NCBI RefSeq assembly: GCF_004402695.1
Contig: NZ_SOFL01000023.1
Location: forward strand, 62,001 to 126,000
Direction: 5' to 3'
DNA length: 64,000 bases
Origin: Cryobacterium adonitolivorans
GTDB taxonomy: Bacteria > Actinomycetota > Actinomycetes > Actinomycetales > Microbacteriaceae
The notes below the pieces were generated by a model. The model was not told the origin of the DNA and did not search any database. It worked only from the letters and a program-made list of their open reading frames with translations. The number at the start of each line of letters is the position of its first letter. Positions within the stretch are counted from its first letter, which is position 1. This document shows positions 7,719 through 16,607 of the stretch, in pieces. The translations under genes were made by a program, and so were the position numbers.

Positions 7719-8627
7719 CTAGCCGTCGTGACCGCTCAGAGTGAAATTGAAAATCCCCGAATCGAAGCGATTGTAAGCCTCGTAGTCCAGCAGCTGATAG
7801 AGCTCGGCGCGGGTTTGCATCGCCGGCAGCCGGCTGGTCAGCGAGCCCTCGGCGAGGATGGTGTCCAGGCCCGCTTCGGCTGCGCCCATCGCCAGGCGCA
7901 GCAGCGACACCGGGAAGATCACCAGGTTGATGCCCACGTCGGCGAGCTGGTCGACGCGAAAGAGTTCGCTCTTGCCGAACTCGGTCATGTTGGCCAAGAT
8001 CGGCACGTCCACCGCCGCCCGGATCGCCTCGAATTCGGCCAGGGTGCCCATGGCCTCGGGGAAGATCGCGTCGGCGCCGGCATCCACCAGCGCCTTGGCC
8101 CGGTCGATCGCGGCGGCCAGCCCGTCGACGGCGTTGATGTCGGTGCGCGCCATCACCAGCAGGTTCGGATCCCGCCGGGCGTCGACCGCCGCGCGGATGC
8201 GTTTGATCGCGGTGTCGGTGTCCACGACCTGCTTGCCGTCGAGGTGGCCGCAGCGCTTGGGGTTGACCTGGTCCTCGATGTGCAGGCCGGCGACGCCGGC
8301 ATCCTCGAGGGTCTGCACGGTGCGGGCCACGTTCATCGGCTCACCGAAGCCGGTGTCGGCGTCGACGAGGGTGGGCAGGTCGGTCATCCGGGAGATCTGC
8401 TGGCTGCGTCCGGCCACCTCGGTGAGGGTGGTCAGGCCGATGTCGGGCAGGCCGAGGTCGGCGGCGAGCACGGCGCCGGAGATGTAGACGCCCTCGAAAC
8501 CCTTGGCCTGGATCATTTTGGCGCTCAGCGGGTTGAACGCGCCGGGGAAGCGCAGCAGGCTGCCGCCGGCGAGGTCGGCGCGCAGTTGCGTGCGCTTGGC
8601 GGCGGGCGTGAGTCCGGAGTAGAGCAT
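7719..8627 (-). CDS. prpB: 2-methylisocitrate lyase
   Basis: 302 residues from the ATG that overlaps the prpD stop (TGATG). It splits 2-methylisocitrate into pyruvate and succinate. The active-site motif PKRCGHLDGK near residues 119-128 carries the family catalytic cysteine. VDADTGFGEP near 85-94 and MARTDINAVDG near 153-163 are typical of PEP mutase/isocitrate-lyase-fold enzymes. I chose the internal ATG because the upstream continuation of the frame only overlaps prpD. Confidence 0.95.
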   Translation of the reverse strand: MLYSGLTPAAKRTQLRADLAGGSLLRFPGAFNPLSAKMIQAKGFEGVYISGAVLAADLGLPDIGLTTLTEVAGRSQQISRMTDLPTLVDADTGFGEPMNVARTVQTLEDAGVAGLHIEDQVNPKRCGHLDGKQVVDTDTAIKRIRAAVDARRDPNLLVMARTDINAVDGLAAAIDRAKALVDAGADAIFPEAMGTLAEFEAIRAAVDVPILANMTEFGKSELFRVDQLADVGINLVIFPVSLLRLAMGAAEAGLDTILAEGSLTSRLPAMQTRAELYQLLDYEAYNRFDSGIFNFTLSGHDG

Positions 8628-10162
8628 CAGAAGATTCCGTTCAGGGTGGGCAACGTCTCGAAGAGGCCGGGGCGGGCGACGAGGGTGAGGCTGCCGAGAT
8701 CCGCAGCGGTCAGCTCCGGCAGCCGCTGGGCGAGTTCCAGGAACCGCTCGATCTCGGCGGGGTGCAGGGCGTTCGTTGCGAGTAGCCGGAACTTGGCCAC
8801 GTAGTCGGCCCGCACGAACGGGCGGGCGCCGAGCGGATGGGCATCCGCGACGGCGAGCTCGTCGACCAGACGGCCGCCGTTGGCCAGGAGGATCTCCACC
8901 CGGCCGCCGAACGCTTTCTCGCCGGGGTCGCTGGAGTGGTACCGGCGGGTCCACTCGGCGTCCTCGCTCGTGGTGACGGTGTTCCACAGGGCCACCGTGT
9001 CGGCCCGGGCGGCCCGCTCCGGCAGGTAGGAGTCTTCGTGGTGCCAGGCGCCGTCCTGCAGCGCCACGGTGAAGATGTACGGCACCGAGTGGTCCAGGGT
9101 CTCCCGGCTGGCCCGCGGGTCGTACTTCTGCGGGTCGTTCGCGCCGGAGCCGATCACATTGTGGGTGTGGTGCGAGGCGTGGATGACGATGCTCGCCACC
9201 GCGCCGGGCACCAGGATCTCGGGGTGCTCGCGGTTGAGCTTCCGCGCCAGGTCGATGAGCGCCTGGGCCTGGTACTCCGCGGAGTGCTCCTTGGTGAAGC
9301 TGTCCAGGATCGCGCGTTTGGGTTCGCCGACGGCGGGCAACGACACGTCGTAGGCGGCATCCGGCCCGTCGAGCAGCCAGGCGATCACGCCGTCCTCACC
9401 CTCGTAGATCGGGGTGGGGCTGGTCTGGCCGCGCATGGCCCGGTCGACGGCCTCGATGGCCATTTTGCCGGCGAACGCGGGCGCGTACGCCTTCCAGGAG
9501 GAGATCTCACCCTTGCGGGACTGCCGGGTGGCCGTGGTGGTGTGCAACGCCTGGCCGACGGCCTGGAAGATCGTGTCGGGGTCCAGGCCCAGCAGGGTGC
9601 CGATGCCGGCCGCGGCCGACGGGCCCAGGTGGGCGACGTGGTCGATCTTGTGCTTGTGCAGGCTGATCGAGCGGGCCAGGTCGATCTGCACCTCGTAGCC
9701 GGTCGCGATGCCGCGCACCAGGTCGAGGCCGGTGAGTCCACGAGCGACGGCGAGGTGCTGGGCGACGGCGACCAGCGGCGGGATGTTGTCGCCGGGGTGC
9801 GAGTACTCGGCGGCGAGGAAGGTGTCGTGGTAGTCCAACTCCCGAACGGCCACGCCGTTGGCCCAGGCCGCCCACTCCGGCGAGACCCGGGTGTCCGCGG
9901 CGTGGCCGAAGACCGTGGCGCCGGCGCCGTTCGCCGACCGCGGGTGGGCCAGCGCCTGCTGCCGGGCGGCAACGACGGAGTCGCGGGTCAGCGAGGCGGC
10001 GGCAACGGCGGCGTTGTCGATCACCCGGTTGATGATCATCTCGGTGACGTCGTCGTCGACCGGGACCGGGTCCGCCGCGCAGGCGGCGATCTTCCAGGCC
10101 AGCTGCTCGGTACGGGCGGGGCTGTTCTCGCTTCGGTGCACGCGCACGCGGGTTCTCTGCAC
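8627..10162 (-). CDS. prpD: 2-methylcitrate dehydratase (MmgE/PrpD family)
   Basis: 511 residues with a GTG start. It dehydrates 2-methylcitrate to 2-methyl-cis-aconitate. Family segments include [28 protein letters not shown] near residues 105-130, GLATGYEVQ-type helices ([26 protein letters not shown]), and [24 protein letters not shown]. The length and residues are normal. It lies 27 bp after gntR and overlaps prpB, so gntR-prpD-prpB-prpC is one transcription unit. Confidence 0.95.
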   Translation of the reverse strand: MQRTRVRVHRSENSPARTEQLAWKIAACAADPVPVDDDVTEMIINRVIDNAAVAAASLTRDSVVAARQQALAHPRSANGAGATVFGHAADTRVSPEWAAWANGVAVRELDYHDTFLAAEYSHPGDNIPPLVAVAQHLAVARGLTGLDLVRGIATGYEVQIDLARSISLHKHKIDHVAHLGPSAAAGIGTLLGLDPDTIFQAVGQALHTTTATRQSRKGEISSWKAYAPAFAGKMAIEAVDRAMRGQTSPTPIYEGEDGVIAWLLDGPDAAYDVSLPAVGEPKRAILDSFTKEHSAEYQAQALIDLARKLNREHPEILVPGAVASIVIHASHHTHNVIGSGANDPQKYDPRASRETLDHSVPYIFTVALQDGAWHHEDSYLPERAARADTVALWNTVTTSEDAEWTRRYHSSDPGEKAFGGRVEILLANGGRLVDELAVADAHPLGARPFVRADYVAKFRLLATNALHPAEIERFLELAQRLPELTAADLGSLTLVARPGLFETLPTLNGIF

Positions 10163-10189
10163 GGGGTGGTCCTTTCGAATCGGGGGGGG

Positions 10190-10873
10190 TCAGGAGGTCA
10201 TGTCCGTCGACCCGAGCACCGCGAGCACACTCGCGAGGCTGAGGTGCAGGTGCACGTGGGTGGCGTGCGCGGCGAGCGCCGCGTCGCCGTCGATGATCGC
10301 GTCCAGGATCAGGAGGTGCTCGGCCGCGGCGGCGCGCAGCCGCACCGGGTTTCCCCTGGCCACCCGGCGGATGCGGGCCAGGTGCGTGCGCACGGTGTCG
10401 AGGGCGCCGACGAGGAAGGAGTTGTCGACGGCGGCGTCGATGGCGGCGTCGAACTCGTCGATGAGCGCGTAGTACTCGTGTATGCCGTCCTCGCCCGCCT
10501 CGAGCAGTGCCGGAGCGCCGACGAAGCGCTCGCGCAGCATCCCGAACGCCGAGCGGTCGTCACTGCGCGCGGCCAGGGTCGCGGCGCGCTCCTCGAGCGC
10601 CTCGCGCAGCTCGTAAAGGTCGTTGATCGACTCGACCGACATCTCGGTGACCGAGAAGCCCCGGCCGCTGCGGCCGGCGACGAGGCCGTCCGCCGCGAGC
10701 CGCGCCACGGCCGAGCGCAGCGGGGTGCGGGAGACGCCGAGCCGAGCGGCCTGTTCCACTTCGAGCAGCACCGTCCCGGCCGGCAGGATCCCGTCGAGGA
10801 TCTCGTCGCGCAGCACCCGGTAGGCCCGGTCACTCGCCCGCTCCGGTCCGGACGTCACGGTCTCTGTATACAC
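10190..10873 (-). CDS. GntR-family (FCD) regulator of the methylcitrate locus
   Basis: 227 residues. The N-terminal winged helix (residues about 15-75) includes the recognition region LGVSRTPLRSAVARLAADGLV. The C-terminal all-helical FCD domain has the ligand/metal-binding pattern DEFDAAIDAAVDNSFL and EHLLILDAIIDGD. Such regulators usually repress until a small carboxylate binds; here a methylcitrate-cycle intermediate is the natural guess (inference). The GTG start lies only 6 bp downstream of a TAGAAT -10 element, suggesting a leaderless mRNA, and an operator overlaps the start codon, suggesting autorepression. Confidence 0.92.
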   Translation of the reverse strand: MYTETVTSGPERASDRAYRVLRDEILDGILPAGTVLLEVEQAARLGVSRTPLRSAVARLAADGLVAGRSGRGFSVTEMSVESINDLYELREALEERAATLAARSDDRSAFGMLRERFVGAPALLEAGEDGIHEYYALIDEFDAAIDAAVDNSFLVGALDTVRTHLARIRRVARGNPVRLRAAAAEHLLILDAIIDGDAALAAHATHVHLHLSLASVLAVLGSTDMTS

Positions 10874-10876
10874 AAG
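10865..10876 (-). promoter_or_regulatory. GntR operator 1 (CTTGTGTATACA), overlapping the gntR start codon
   Basis: On the reverse strand CTTGTGTATACA covers the GTG start of gntR. Its core TGTATACA is a perfect palindrome and fits the TTGTNNNACAA-like sites of FCD-type GntR proteins (family knowledge). A second identical 12-mer lies in opposite orientation 62 bp away, about six helical turns, so both would face the same side of the DNA. Confidence 0.75.
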
Positions 10877-10879
10877 CGC

Positions 10880-10910
10880 ATTCTATTCCCCCATTGGCCA
10901 CTCTATGCAA
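10880..10910 (-). promoter_or_regulatory. Promoter for a leaderless gntR-prpDBC transcript
   Basis: On the reverse strand a -35 TTGCAT (10910-10905), a 19-bp spacer and a -10 TAGAAT (10885-10880) precede the GTG by exactly 6 bp. Transcription would begin at or next to the start codon. No Shine-Dalgarno sequence exists upstream. Leaderless mRNAs are common in Actinobacteria. The spacer is slightly long, so this is a good but unproven call. Confidence 0.6.
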
Positions 10911-10922
10911 GACTAACCGAAC

Positions 10923-10934
10923 CTTGTGTATACA
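10923..10934 (+). promoter_or_regulatory. GntR operator 2 (CTTGTGTATACA), in front of the DUF485-symporter pair
   Basis: The same 12-mer as operator 1, inverted. Its TATACA could itself serve as the -10 element for rightward transcription of the DUF485 and symporter genes, so binding would block that promoter. This places uptake and catabolism under one regulator. Confidence 0.7.
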
Positions 10935-11057
10935 TGAGAGCTTCAATGGGGAGGTTCGATCGAAGCCCCACCGTGCTCGACGCGCTCGCCCGCGCCGTGC
11001 ATCCGGCCTGACTTTCCGCATCTCAGCAATCCCATCTCACCGGAGCAAAGGAGCCCC

Positions 11058-11405
11058 ATGAAGGAATCACTGAAAGACACCAGGCCGGGAGGTTCGATCG
11101 ACTATGTCGCCTTCGAGACCACCGACCGCTTCGTCAATCTGCAGCGCCGGCGCCGGAGGTTCGTGGTGCCGCTGGCCGTGTTTTTCCTGGTCTGGTACTT
11201 CGCGTTCGTGCTGGTGGCCGCGTACCTGCCCGACGTGATGGCGATCAAGGTCGCCGGCAGCGTCAACCTGGGCCTGGTGCTGGGCCTGGGCCAGTTCGTC
11301 ACGACGTTCGCCATCACCATCTGGTACGTCGCATTCTCCAACCGGGTGCTCGACCCGCTCGGCGCCGAGTTGCGCGCAGAGCTCGAGCAGCAGGCCGCCG
11401 CATGA
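11058..11405 (+). CDS. DUF485 membrane protein, partner of the ActP-type symporter
   Basis: 115 residues. The DUF485 signature is RRRRFVVPLAVFFLVWYFAFVLVAAYLPDVM, followed by a second membrane helix (LGLGQFVTTFAITIWYVAFSNRVLDPLG). Two transmembrane segments are clear. DUF485 genes regularly precede acetate/monocarboxylate sodium symporters, as here with an ATGA overlap. An AAAGGAG ribosome-binding site lies 6 bp upstream. The molecular role of DUF485 is not established. Confidence 0.9.
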   Translation: MKESLKDTRPGGSIDYVAFETTDRFVNLQRRRRRFVVPLAVFFLVWYFAFVLVAAYLPDVMAIKVAGSVNLGLVLGLGQFVTTFAITIWYVAFSNRVLDPLGAELRAELEQQAAA

Positions 11406-13051
11406 GCGCCCTGGGCATGACCGTTGGCACCGTCGCGGCGGCAGTCGAACAGGCTGTTGTCGAACAAGCCGAGACCAACCCGGTCCTGAACATCTCGATC
11501 TTCCTGGCCTTCGTGGCCGTCACCCTGGTGATCGTGATCCGGGCCGGGCGCAACAACCGCACCGCCGCCGACTACTACACCGGCGGCCGCTCCTTCACCG
11601 GGCCGCAGAACGGCTTCGCGATCGCCGGCGACTACCTCTCGGCCGCGTCGTTCCTCGGCATCGTCGGTGCCATCGCCGTGAACGGCTACGACGGGTTCCT
11701 CTACTCGATAGGTTTCCTGGTGGCCTGGCTCGTCGCCCTGCTGCTGGTGGCCGAGCTGATGCGCAACACCGGCAAGTTCACCATGGCGGATGTGCTCTCC
11801 TTCCGGCTGGCCCAGCGTCCCGTGCGCGTCGCTGCGGCGACCACCACCCTGGCGGTGTGCTTCTTCTACCTGCTCGCCCAGATGGCCGGCGCCGGCGGAC
11901 TCGTCTCGCTGCTGCTGGGCATCAACGACAAGCTCGGCCAGTCCATCGTCGTCACCGTCGTCGGCGGTCTGATGATCCTCTACGTGCTGATCGGCGGTAT
12001 GAAGGGCACCACCTGGGTGCAGATCGTCAAGGCTTTCCTGCTCATCATCGGCGCAGGAGCCATGACGGTGTGGGTGCTGGTCATCAACGGGTTCAACCTG
12101 TCCACCCTGCTCGACGCCGCCGTCGCCAACGCCGCGGTAACCCCGCCAGACGCCATCCTCTCGCCCGGCCTGCAGTACGGCGGCAACCCGCTGGACTTCA
12201 TCTCGCTGGCCATCGCCCTGGTGCTCGGCACCGCCGGGCTGCCGCACGTGCTGATGCGCTTCTACACCGTGCCCAGCGCCAAGGAGGCCCGACGCTCGGT
12301 GGTCTGGGCGATCTTCCTGATCGGGGCGTTCTACCTGTTCACCCTGGTACTCGGCTTCGGTGCCGCGGCCCTCGTGGGCGCAGAAACCATTCTCGCCTCC
12401 CCCGGCGGGGTGAACTCGGCGGCGCCACTCTTGTCGCTGGCGCTCGGCGGCCCGCTGCTGCTTGGCCTCATCTCGGCCATCGCGTTCGCCACCATCCTCG
12501 CCGTCGTGGCCGGCCTCACCATCACCGCGGCCACCTCTTTTGCGCACGACATTTACGCGAGCGTGATCAAGAAGGGCACGGGCAACCCCGACGGTGAGGT
12601 CAAGATCGCCAGGCGCACCGTCGTGGTGATCGGCATCCTCGCCATCGCCGGTGGCATCGGCGTACAGGGGCAGAACATCGCGTTCCTGGTGGCGCTGGCC
12701 TTCGCGGTCGCGGCGAGCGCCAACCTGCCCACCATCCTGTACTCCCTGTTCTGGCGCGGTTTCACCACCCGCGGGGCGCTGTGGAGCATGTACGGCGGGC
12801 TGGGTTCGGCGATCCTGCTGATCGTGCTCTCGCCGGTGTTCTCCGGTACGCCCACCTCGATGTTCGGTGAGGGCGTGGACTTCGCGATCTACCCTCTGAA
12901 CAACCCGGGCATCATCTCGATCCCGCTGGGTTTCTTCCTCGGCTGGCTCGGCTCGGTCACCAGCACCCGCCGGGAGGACCCGAAGCTGGCCGCCGAGATG
13001 GCGGTGCGCTCCCTCACCGGTTTCGGCGCCGAGAAGGCCAGCGAGCACTAG
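11402..13051 (+). CDS. Sodium:solute symporter of the ActP/MctC type (short-chain carboxylate uptake)
   Basis: 549 residues with about 13 hydrophobic segments. Family landmarks are YYTGGRSFTGPQNGFAIAGDYLSAASFLGI near residues 57-86, GTAGLPHVLMRFYTVPSAKEARRSV near 280-305, and VAGLTITAATSFAHDIYASV near 370-390. The SSS family couples Na+ or H+ to uptake of acetate, propionate or pyruvate. Location opposite the prp operon, with a shared operator region, argues for propionate or a mixture of short-chain acids. That specificity is inference. Confidence 0.9.
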   Translation: MSALGMTVGTVAAAVEQAVVEQAETNPVLNISIFLAFVAVTLVIVIRAGRNNRTAADYYTGGRSFTGPQNGFAIAGDYLSAASFLGIVGAIAVNGYDGFLYSIGFLVAWLVALLLVAELMRNTGKFTMADVLSFRLAQRPVRVAAATTTLAVCFFYLLAQMAGAGGLVSLLLGINDKLGQSIVVTVVGGLMILYVLIGGMKGTTWVQIVKAFLLIIGAGAMTVWVLVINGFNLSTLLDAAVANAAVTPPDAILSPGLQYGGNPLDFISLAIALVLGTAGLPHVLMRFYTVPSAKEARRSVVWAIFLIGAFYLFTLVLGFGAAALVGAETILASPGGVNSAAPLLSLALGGPLLLGLISAIAFATILAVVAGLTITAATSFAHDIYASVIKKGTGNPDGEVKIARRTVVVIGILAIAGGIGVQGQNIAFLVALAFAVAASANLPTILYSLFWRGFTTRGALWSMYGGLGSAILLIVLSPVFSGTPTSMFGEGVDFAIYPLNNPGIISIPLGFFLGWLGSVTSTRREDPKLAAEMAVRSLTGFGAEKASEH

Positions 13052-13107
13052 GGCACCTCAGCGTTCTCCCGCCCGCATCCCCCGGCCTCAACTGTGGCCG
13101 AAGCAGA

Positions 13108-13137
13108 CAATTGCGCCCGGTACGCCGGGCGCAATTG
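13108..13137. terminator. Perfect 13-bp hairpin with TACG tetraloop between convergent genes
   Basis: CAATTGCGCCCGG and CCGGGCGCAATTG pair perfectly around TACG. It lies between the stop of the symporter and the stop of the convergent SDR gene, so it probably terminates both. There is no long T-run, as is common in high-GC actinobacteria. Confidence 0.75.
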
Positions 13138-13159
13138 CCCGCATGGGCAACAGTTATGG

Positions 13160-13963
13160 CTAGGCGCGCGGGGTGAGCGGGCCGCGGGCGACCAGATGCG
13201 GGGCGGCCTGCGCGACCGGCTTGACCACAAGCAAGTCCACGTTCACGTGGGCAGGCAATTCCACGGCGGCCACGATGGTGGCGGCGATGTCCTCGGCCAC
13301 CAGCGGATGCGGCACGTTCGTGTAAGCGGCCTGTGCCTTCTCGGCGTCGCCACCGAAGCGCACCAGGCCGAATTCGTCGGTCTGCACCATGCCGGGGGCG
13401 ATCTCGATCACCCGGATGGGTTCACCGCTGAGCTCGAGGCGCAGCACCTCGGTCAGGGCGTGCGCGGCGAACTTGGCGGCGTTGTAGCCGCCGCCGCCGG
13501 CGTACGCCGTGTGCCCGGCAATGGAGGTGATGTTGACGATGTCGGCGGATGCGGCGGCGCCGGCGGCCGCGGCATCCGTCTCGGCGGAGATCGAGGCGCG
13601 CAGCAACGGCAGCAGCGCGCTCGTGACCCGCTTCAAAGCGAGCACGTTGATCTCGTACATCCAGGCCCAATCGTCGATCGAGCCGGCCTCGACCGAGTCG
13701 AGTCCCTTTGCGCCACCGGCGTTGTTGACCAGGGCGTTCACCGGGCCGGAGCCGCCGAGGTACTCCCGCAGCGCGTCCACGTCGGCCTGCACGGTGAGGT
13801 CGGCGGCGAACACCGCCGCGCCGGTCTCCAGGGCCAGCGCCTCGAGCATGTCGGCCCGGCGGGCCACACCCACCACATCCCAGTCGTGCTCCCGGAACAG
13901 GCGCACCGTCGCCGCTCCGATTCCCGAACTCGCACCCGTGACCACAACTCTCTTTTTGCCCAT
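13160..13963 (-). CDS. SDR-family oxidoreductase (YdfG/3-hydroxy acid dehydrogenase-like)
   Basis: 267 residues from the ATG at 13963 (MGKKRVVVTGASSGIG). The frame stays open upstream, but this start puts the Rossmann strand at the usual position. Motifs are TGASSGIG near residues 9-16, NNAGGAKG near 85, ITSIAGH near 147, and YNAAKFAAHALTEVL for the YxxxK near 161-165. It carries an unusual alanine-rich insertion (TDAAAAGAAASAD) before the serine strand. This is a cytosolic NAD(P)-dependent enzyme of unknown substrate. It is divergent from the acyltransferase by 29 bp. Confidence 0.88.
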   Translation of the reverse strand: MGKKRVVVTGASSGIGAATVRLFREHDWDVVGVARRADMLEALALETGAAVFAADLTVQADVDALREYLGGSGPVNALVNNAGGAKGLDSVEAGSIDDWAWMYEINVLALKRVTSALLPLLRASISAETDAAAAGAAASADIVNITSIAGHTAYAGGGGYNAAKFAAHALTEVLRLELSGEPIRVIEIAPGMVQTDEFGLVRFGGDAEKAQAAYTNVPHPLVAEDIAATIVAAVELPAHVNVDLLVVKPVAQAAPHLVARGPLTPRA

Positions 13964-13992
13964 TGCCCCATTCTGCCCGGAGAATAGACCCG

Positions 13993-15105
13993 ATGAGTTC
14001 GTCGACAGAGACCCCACCCCACGCCGGTCCGCACAAGGCGAAGCGCCGCGTACCGTTGTGGGACAACGCGCGCTGGATCGCCGTCACCCTGGTGGTGATC
14101 GGTCACGCGATCCTTAAATTGATCAGCGAATCCGACCCCGCTTACGGGGTTTACCTGTTCATCTACGCGTTCCACGTTCCGGTGTTCGTCGCCGTCAGCG
14201 GCTACTTCGCCAAGTCGGGGCCGCCGGGCCCCCGCCAGATGCACCGGCTGATCACGGACGTCGTCTTCCCCTACCTGATTTTCGAGACCATCTGGACGCT
14301 GGTGGAGTGGGCTTTCAGTGGCACCCTGAGGGTGGACTACTCCAGCCCGTCCTGGACACTCTGGTTCCTGATCTCCCTGGCCATCTGGCGGGTGGCGCTG
14401 CCGTACCTGGTGCTGATGCGGTACCCGCTGCTGATCAGCATCGCGATCTCGGTGGGCGCCGGCTACGTCGGCGACATCGACAGCACCTTCTCGTTGTCGC
14501 GCACCCTGGGGCTGCTGCCGTTCTTCGTGTTCGGCTGGAGGCTGCGCCAGTGGCCCCTCACGGCTCGGTGGATGCACCTGCGCCCGGCCGCGGTCTGGCG
14601 CTGGCGGTCCGGCGCGATCGCCCTGTTCGGCGCCCTCGCCATCGCCATCGCCGTCAACATCGTCGGTGTGCGTGACCTGCGGCTGCGCAGCTTCACCCTC
14701 TACGACGAGGCGTACTGGCAGTTCGGCTACGACCAGTTCTGGGCCGGCGTCATCCGCCTGGGCCTGATGGTGGCGTCCTTCGCTTTCATCCTGGCCTTCC
14801 TGATGCTGATGCCGCGCCGGGCCACCTGGTTCACGCCGCTGGGCGCCGCCACCATGTACATCTACCTGCTGCACAGCTTCCTGCTCTACCCGCTGCGGGA
14901 GACCGGTATCCTCGAGGGGCCGCAGCCGCCCTTGGTGCTGCCGGCCGTGATCCTGCTGGCCATCCTGATCTCCGTGGTGCTCTCGTTGCCCGTCGTCAGG
15001 CGAGTTTTCCGGCCATTGGTGGAGCCCAGGCTGCGCTGGTTGTTCAGGCAGGAACCGTCCACCCACACGGGCACGATCGTGCTGCCGCACGGGCCCGGCC
15101 GGTAG
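13993..15105 (+). CDS. Acyltransferase-3 family membrane protein (fucose 4-O-acetylase-like)
   Basis: 370 residues with about ten transmembrane segments. It opens with the family N-terminus PLWDNARWIAVTLVVIGHAILKL, including the conserved histidine, then HVPVFVAVSGYFAKSG and SPSWTLWFLISLAIWR. These integral membrane enzymes transfer acyl groups to sugars or other surface molecules. The acceptor is unknown, and no glycan cluster surrounds it. I chose the ATG at 13993; an in-frame GTG lies 30 bp upstream. Confidence 0.85.
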   Translation: MSSSTETPPHAGPHKAKRRVPLWDNARWIAVTLVVIGHAILKLISESDPAYGVYLFIYAFHVPVFVAVSGYFAKSGPPGPRQMHRLITDVVFPYLIFETIWTLVEWAFSGTLRVDYSSPSWTLWFLISLAIWRVALPYLVLMRYPLLISIAISVGAGYVGDIDSTFSLSRTLGLLPFFVFGWRLRQWPLTARWMHLRPAAVWRWRSGAIALFGALAIAIAVNIVGVRDLRLRSFTLYDEAYWQFGYDQFWAGVIRLGLMVASFAFILAFLMLMPRRATWFTPLGAATMYIYLLHSFLLYPLRETGILEGPQPPLVLPAVILLAILISVVLSLPVVRRVFRPLVEPRLRWLFRQEPSTHTGTIVLPHGPGR

Positions 15106-15263
15106 CCCGGCAGCAGCAGGCGCAGTAGATGACGTAGTGTTTCGCGGTCCGTTGTCGCTCGGCGCACCCCTGCCTATGGTTGCAGCAGAGTAGCGGAGCG
15201 TCTGGTTCCGCACACGCGATTCCTCGGGCATGCCGGCTCGAGCACGAACAGGGAGACCGACCC

Positions 15264-16592
15264 ATGAGCGATTCCGCCGACTGGAAGTTCGAAACCAAGC
15301 AGGTCCACTCCGGGGCCCGCCCCGACCCCGTGACCAACGCGCGGGCCACCCCGATCTACCAGACCACCTCATACGTTTTCGAGAGCGCCGAGCACGCCCA
15401 GAAGCTGTTCGCGCTGGCCGAGTTCGGCAACATCTACACCCGCATCATGAACCCGACCCAGGCCGTGGTCGAGGAGCGCGTCGCCGCCCTCGAGGGCGGC
15501 ACCGGCGCCCTGCTGGTGGCATCCGGCCAGGCGGCGTCGACCTTCGCAGTGCTCAACATCGCCCAGGCCGGCGACCACATCGTGTCGTCCAGCTCCATCT
15601 ACGGCGGTACATACAATCTCTTCAAGTACACCCTCGCCAAGCTCGGCATCGAGACCACCTTCGTCGAAGACCAGGACGACGCCGCCGAGTGGGCCCGCGC
15701 GGTACGGCCGAACACCAAGCTGTTCTTCGCCGAGACCATCGGCAACCCCAAGATCAACGTGCTCGACATCGCGCTCGTCGCCGAGGTGGCGCACACCAAC
15801 GGGGTGCCGCTGATCGTCGACAACACCATCGCGACGCCGTACCTGATCCGCCCGTTCGAACACGGTGCCGACATCGTCGTGCACTCGGCCACCAAGTTCC
15901 TCGGCGGCCACGGCACCATCATCGGCGGCGTCGTCGTCGACGGCGGCCTGTTCGAGTGGTCGGCCAACGTCGAGAAGTTCCCCGGGCTCACCGAACCCGA
16001 CCCGTCCTACCACGGCGCCAGCTACACCACCGCGGTCGGCGACGCCCTCGCCTTCATCATCAAGGCCCGCGTGCAGTTGCTGCGCGACCTCGGCAGCTCC
16101 ATCGCCCCGGCGAGCGCCTGGCAGCTTATCCAGGGCATCGAGACGCTCAGCCTGCGCATCGAGCGGCACGTGTCCAACGCCCAGGCGATCGCGGAGTTCC
16201 TCGAGAACCACCCCGACATCGCGTCAGTCAACTACGCCGGCCTGCCGTCCAGCCCCTGGTACGCGGCCGCCAACAAGTACGCCCCGCTGGGCGTGGGCGC
16301 GGTGCTCTCGTTCGAGCTCAAGGGCGGGGTGGATGCCGGGCGTGCGCTGGTGGACAACCTCAGCCTGTTCAGCCACCTGGCCAACATCGGCGACGTGCGC
16401 TCGCTCGTCATCCACCCGGCGTCGACCACACACGCCCAGCTCACCCCGGAACAGCAGCTCACCGCGGGCGTCACGCCGGGCCTGGTGCGCCTGTCCCTGG
16501 GCATCGAGAACGTCGTCGACCTCCAGGCCGACCTCGAGGCCGGTCTGGCCGCCGCCCGGGCCGTGGTCGCGGCGTCCCGCGCGAACGCCTAA
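15264..16592 (+). CDS. metY: O-acetylhomoserine sulfhydrylase (PLP-dependent)
   Basis: 442 residues. It makes homocysteine from O-acetylhomoserine and sulfide. Cys/Met-metabolism PLP enzyme motifs are FETKQVHSGARPD at the N-terminus, the PLP-phosphate region SGQAAST near 87-93, DNTIATPYLIRPFEHGADIVVHSATKFLGGHG with the Schiff-base Lys211, and the C-terminal RLSLGIENVVDLQADL. metX, which supplies the substrate, follows on the same strand. The ATG at 15264 has GGGAG upstream. I looked at the 158-bp leader for a SAM riboswitch and could not support one. Confidence 0.95.
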   Translation: MSDSADWKFETKQVHSGARPDPVTNARATPIYQTTSYVFESAEHAQKLFALAEFGNIYTRIMNPTQAVVEERVAALEGGTGALLVASGQAASTFAVLNIAQAGDHIVSSSSIYGGTYNLFKYTLAKLGIETTFVEDQDDAAEWARAVRPNTKLFFAETIGNPKINVLDIALVAEVAHTNGVPLIVDNTIATPYLIRPFEHGADIVVHSATKFLGGHGTIIGGVVVDGGLFEWSANVEKFPGLTEPDPSYHGASYTTAVGDALAFIIKARVQLLRDLGSSIAPASAWQLIQGIETLSLRIERHVSNAQAIAEFLENHPDIASVNYAGLPSSPWYAAANKYAPLGVGAVLSFELKGGVDAGRALVDNLSLFSHLANIGDVRSLVIHPASTTHAQLTPEQQLTAGVTPGLVRLSLGIENVVDLQADLEAGLAAARAVVAASRANA

Positions 16593-16607
16593 AATCCGTC
16601 GAGACCT

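Noticed and set aside
5597-11011. Very long forward-strand ORFs opposite the prp operon and neighbours
   Set aside because: They are antisense shadows of prpC, prpB, prpD and gntR. Their translations are low-complexity Arg/Gly/Gln-rich and match no family.
10949-11105. 15-bp duplicate GGGAGGTTCGATCGA before and inside the DUF485 gene
   Set aside because: The second copy is coding and the flanks differ. Two short matches are not enough to claim a repeat or a tRNA T-arm.
15106-15263. SAM riboswitch upstream of metY
   Set aside because: The 158-bp leader does not show the conserved helices of SAM-I/IV or the SAM-II motif that I know. A covariance-model search would be decisive.
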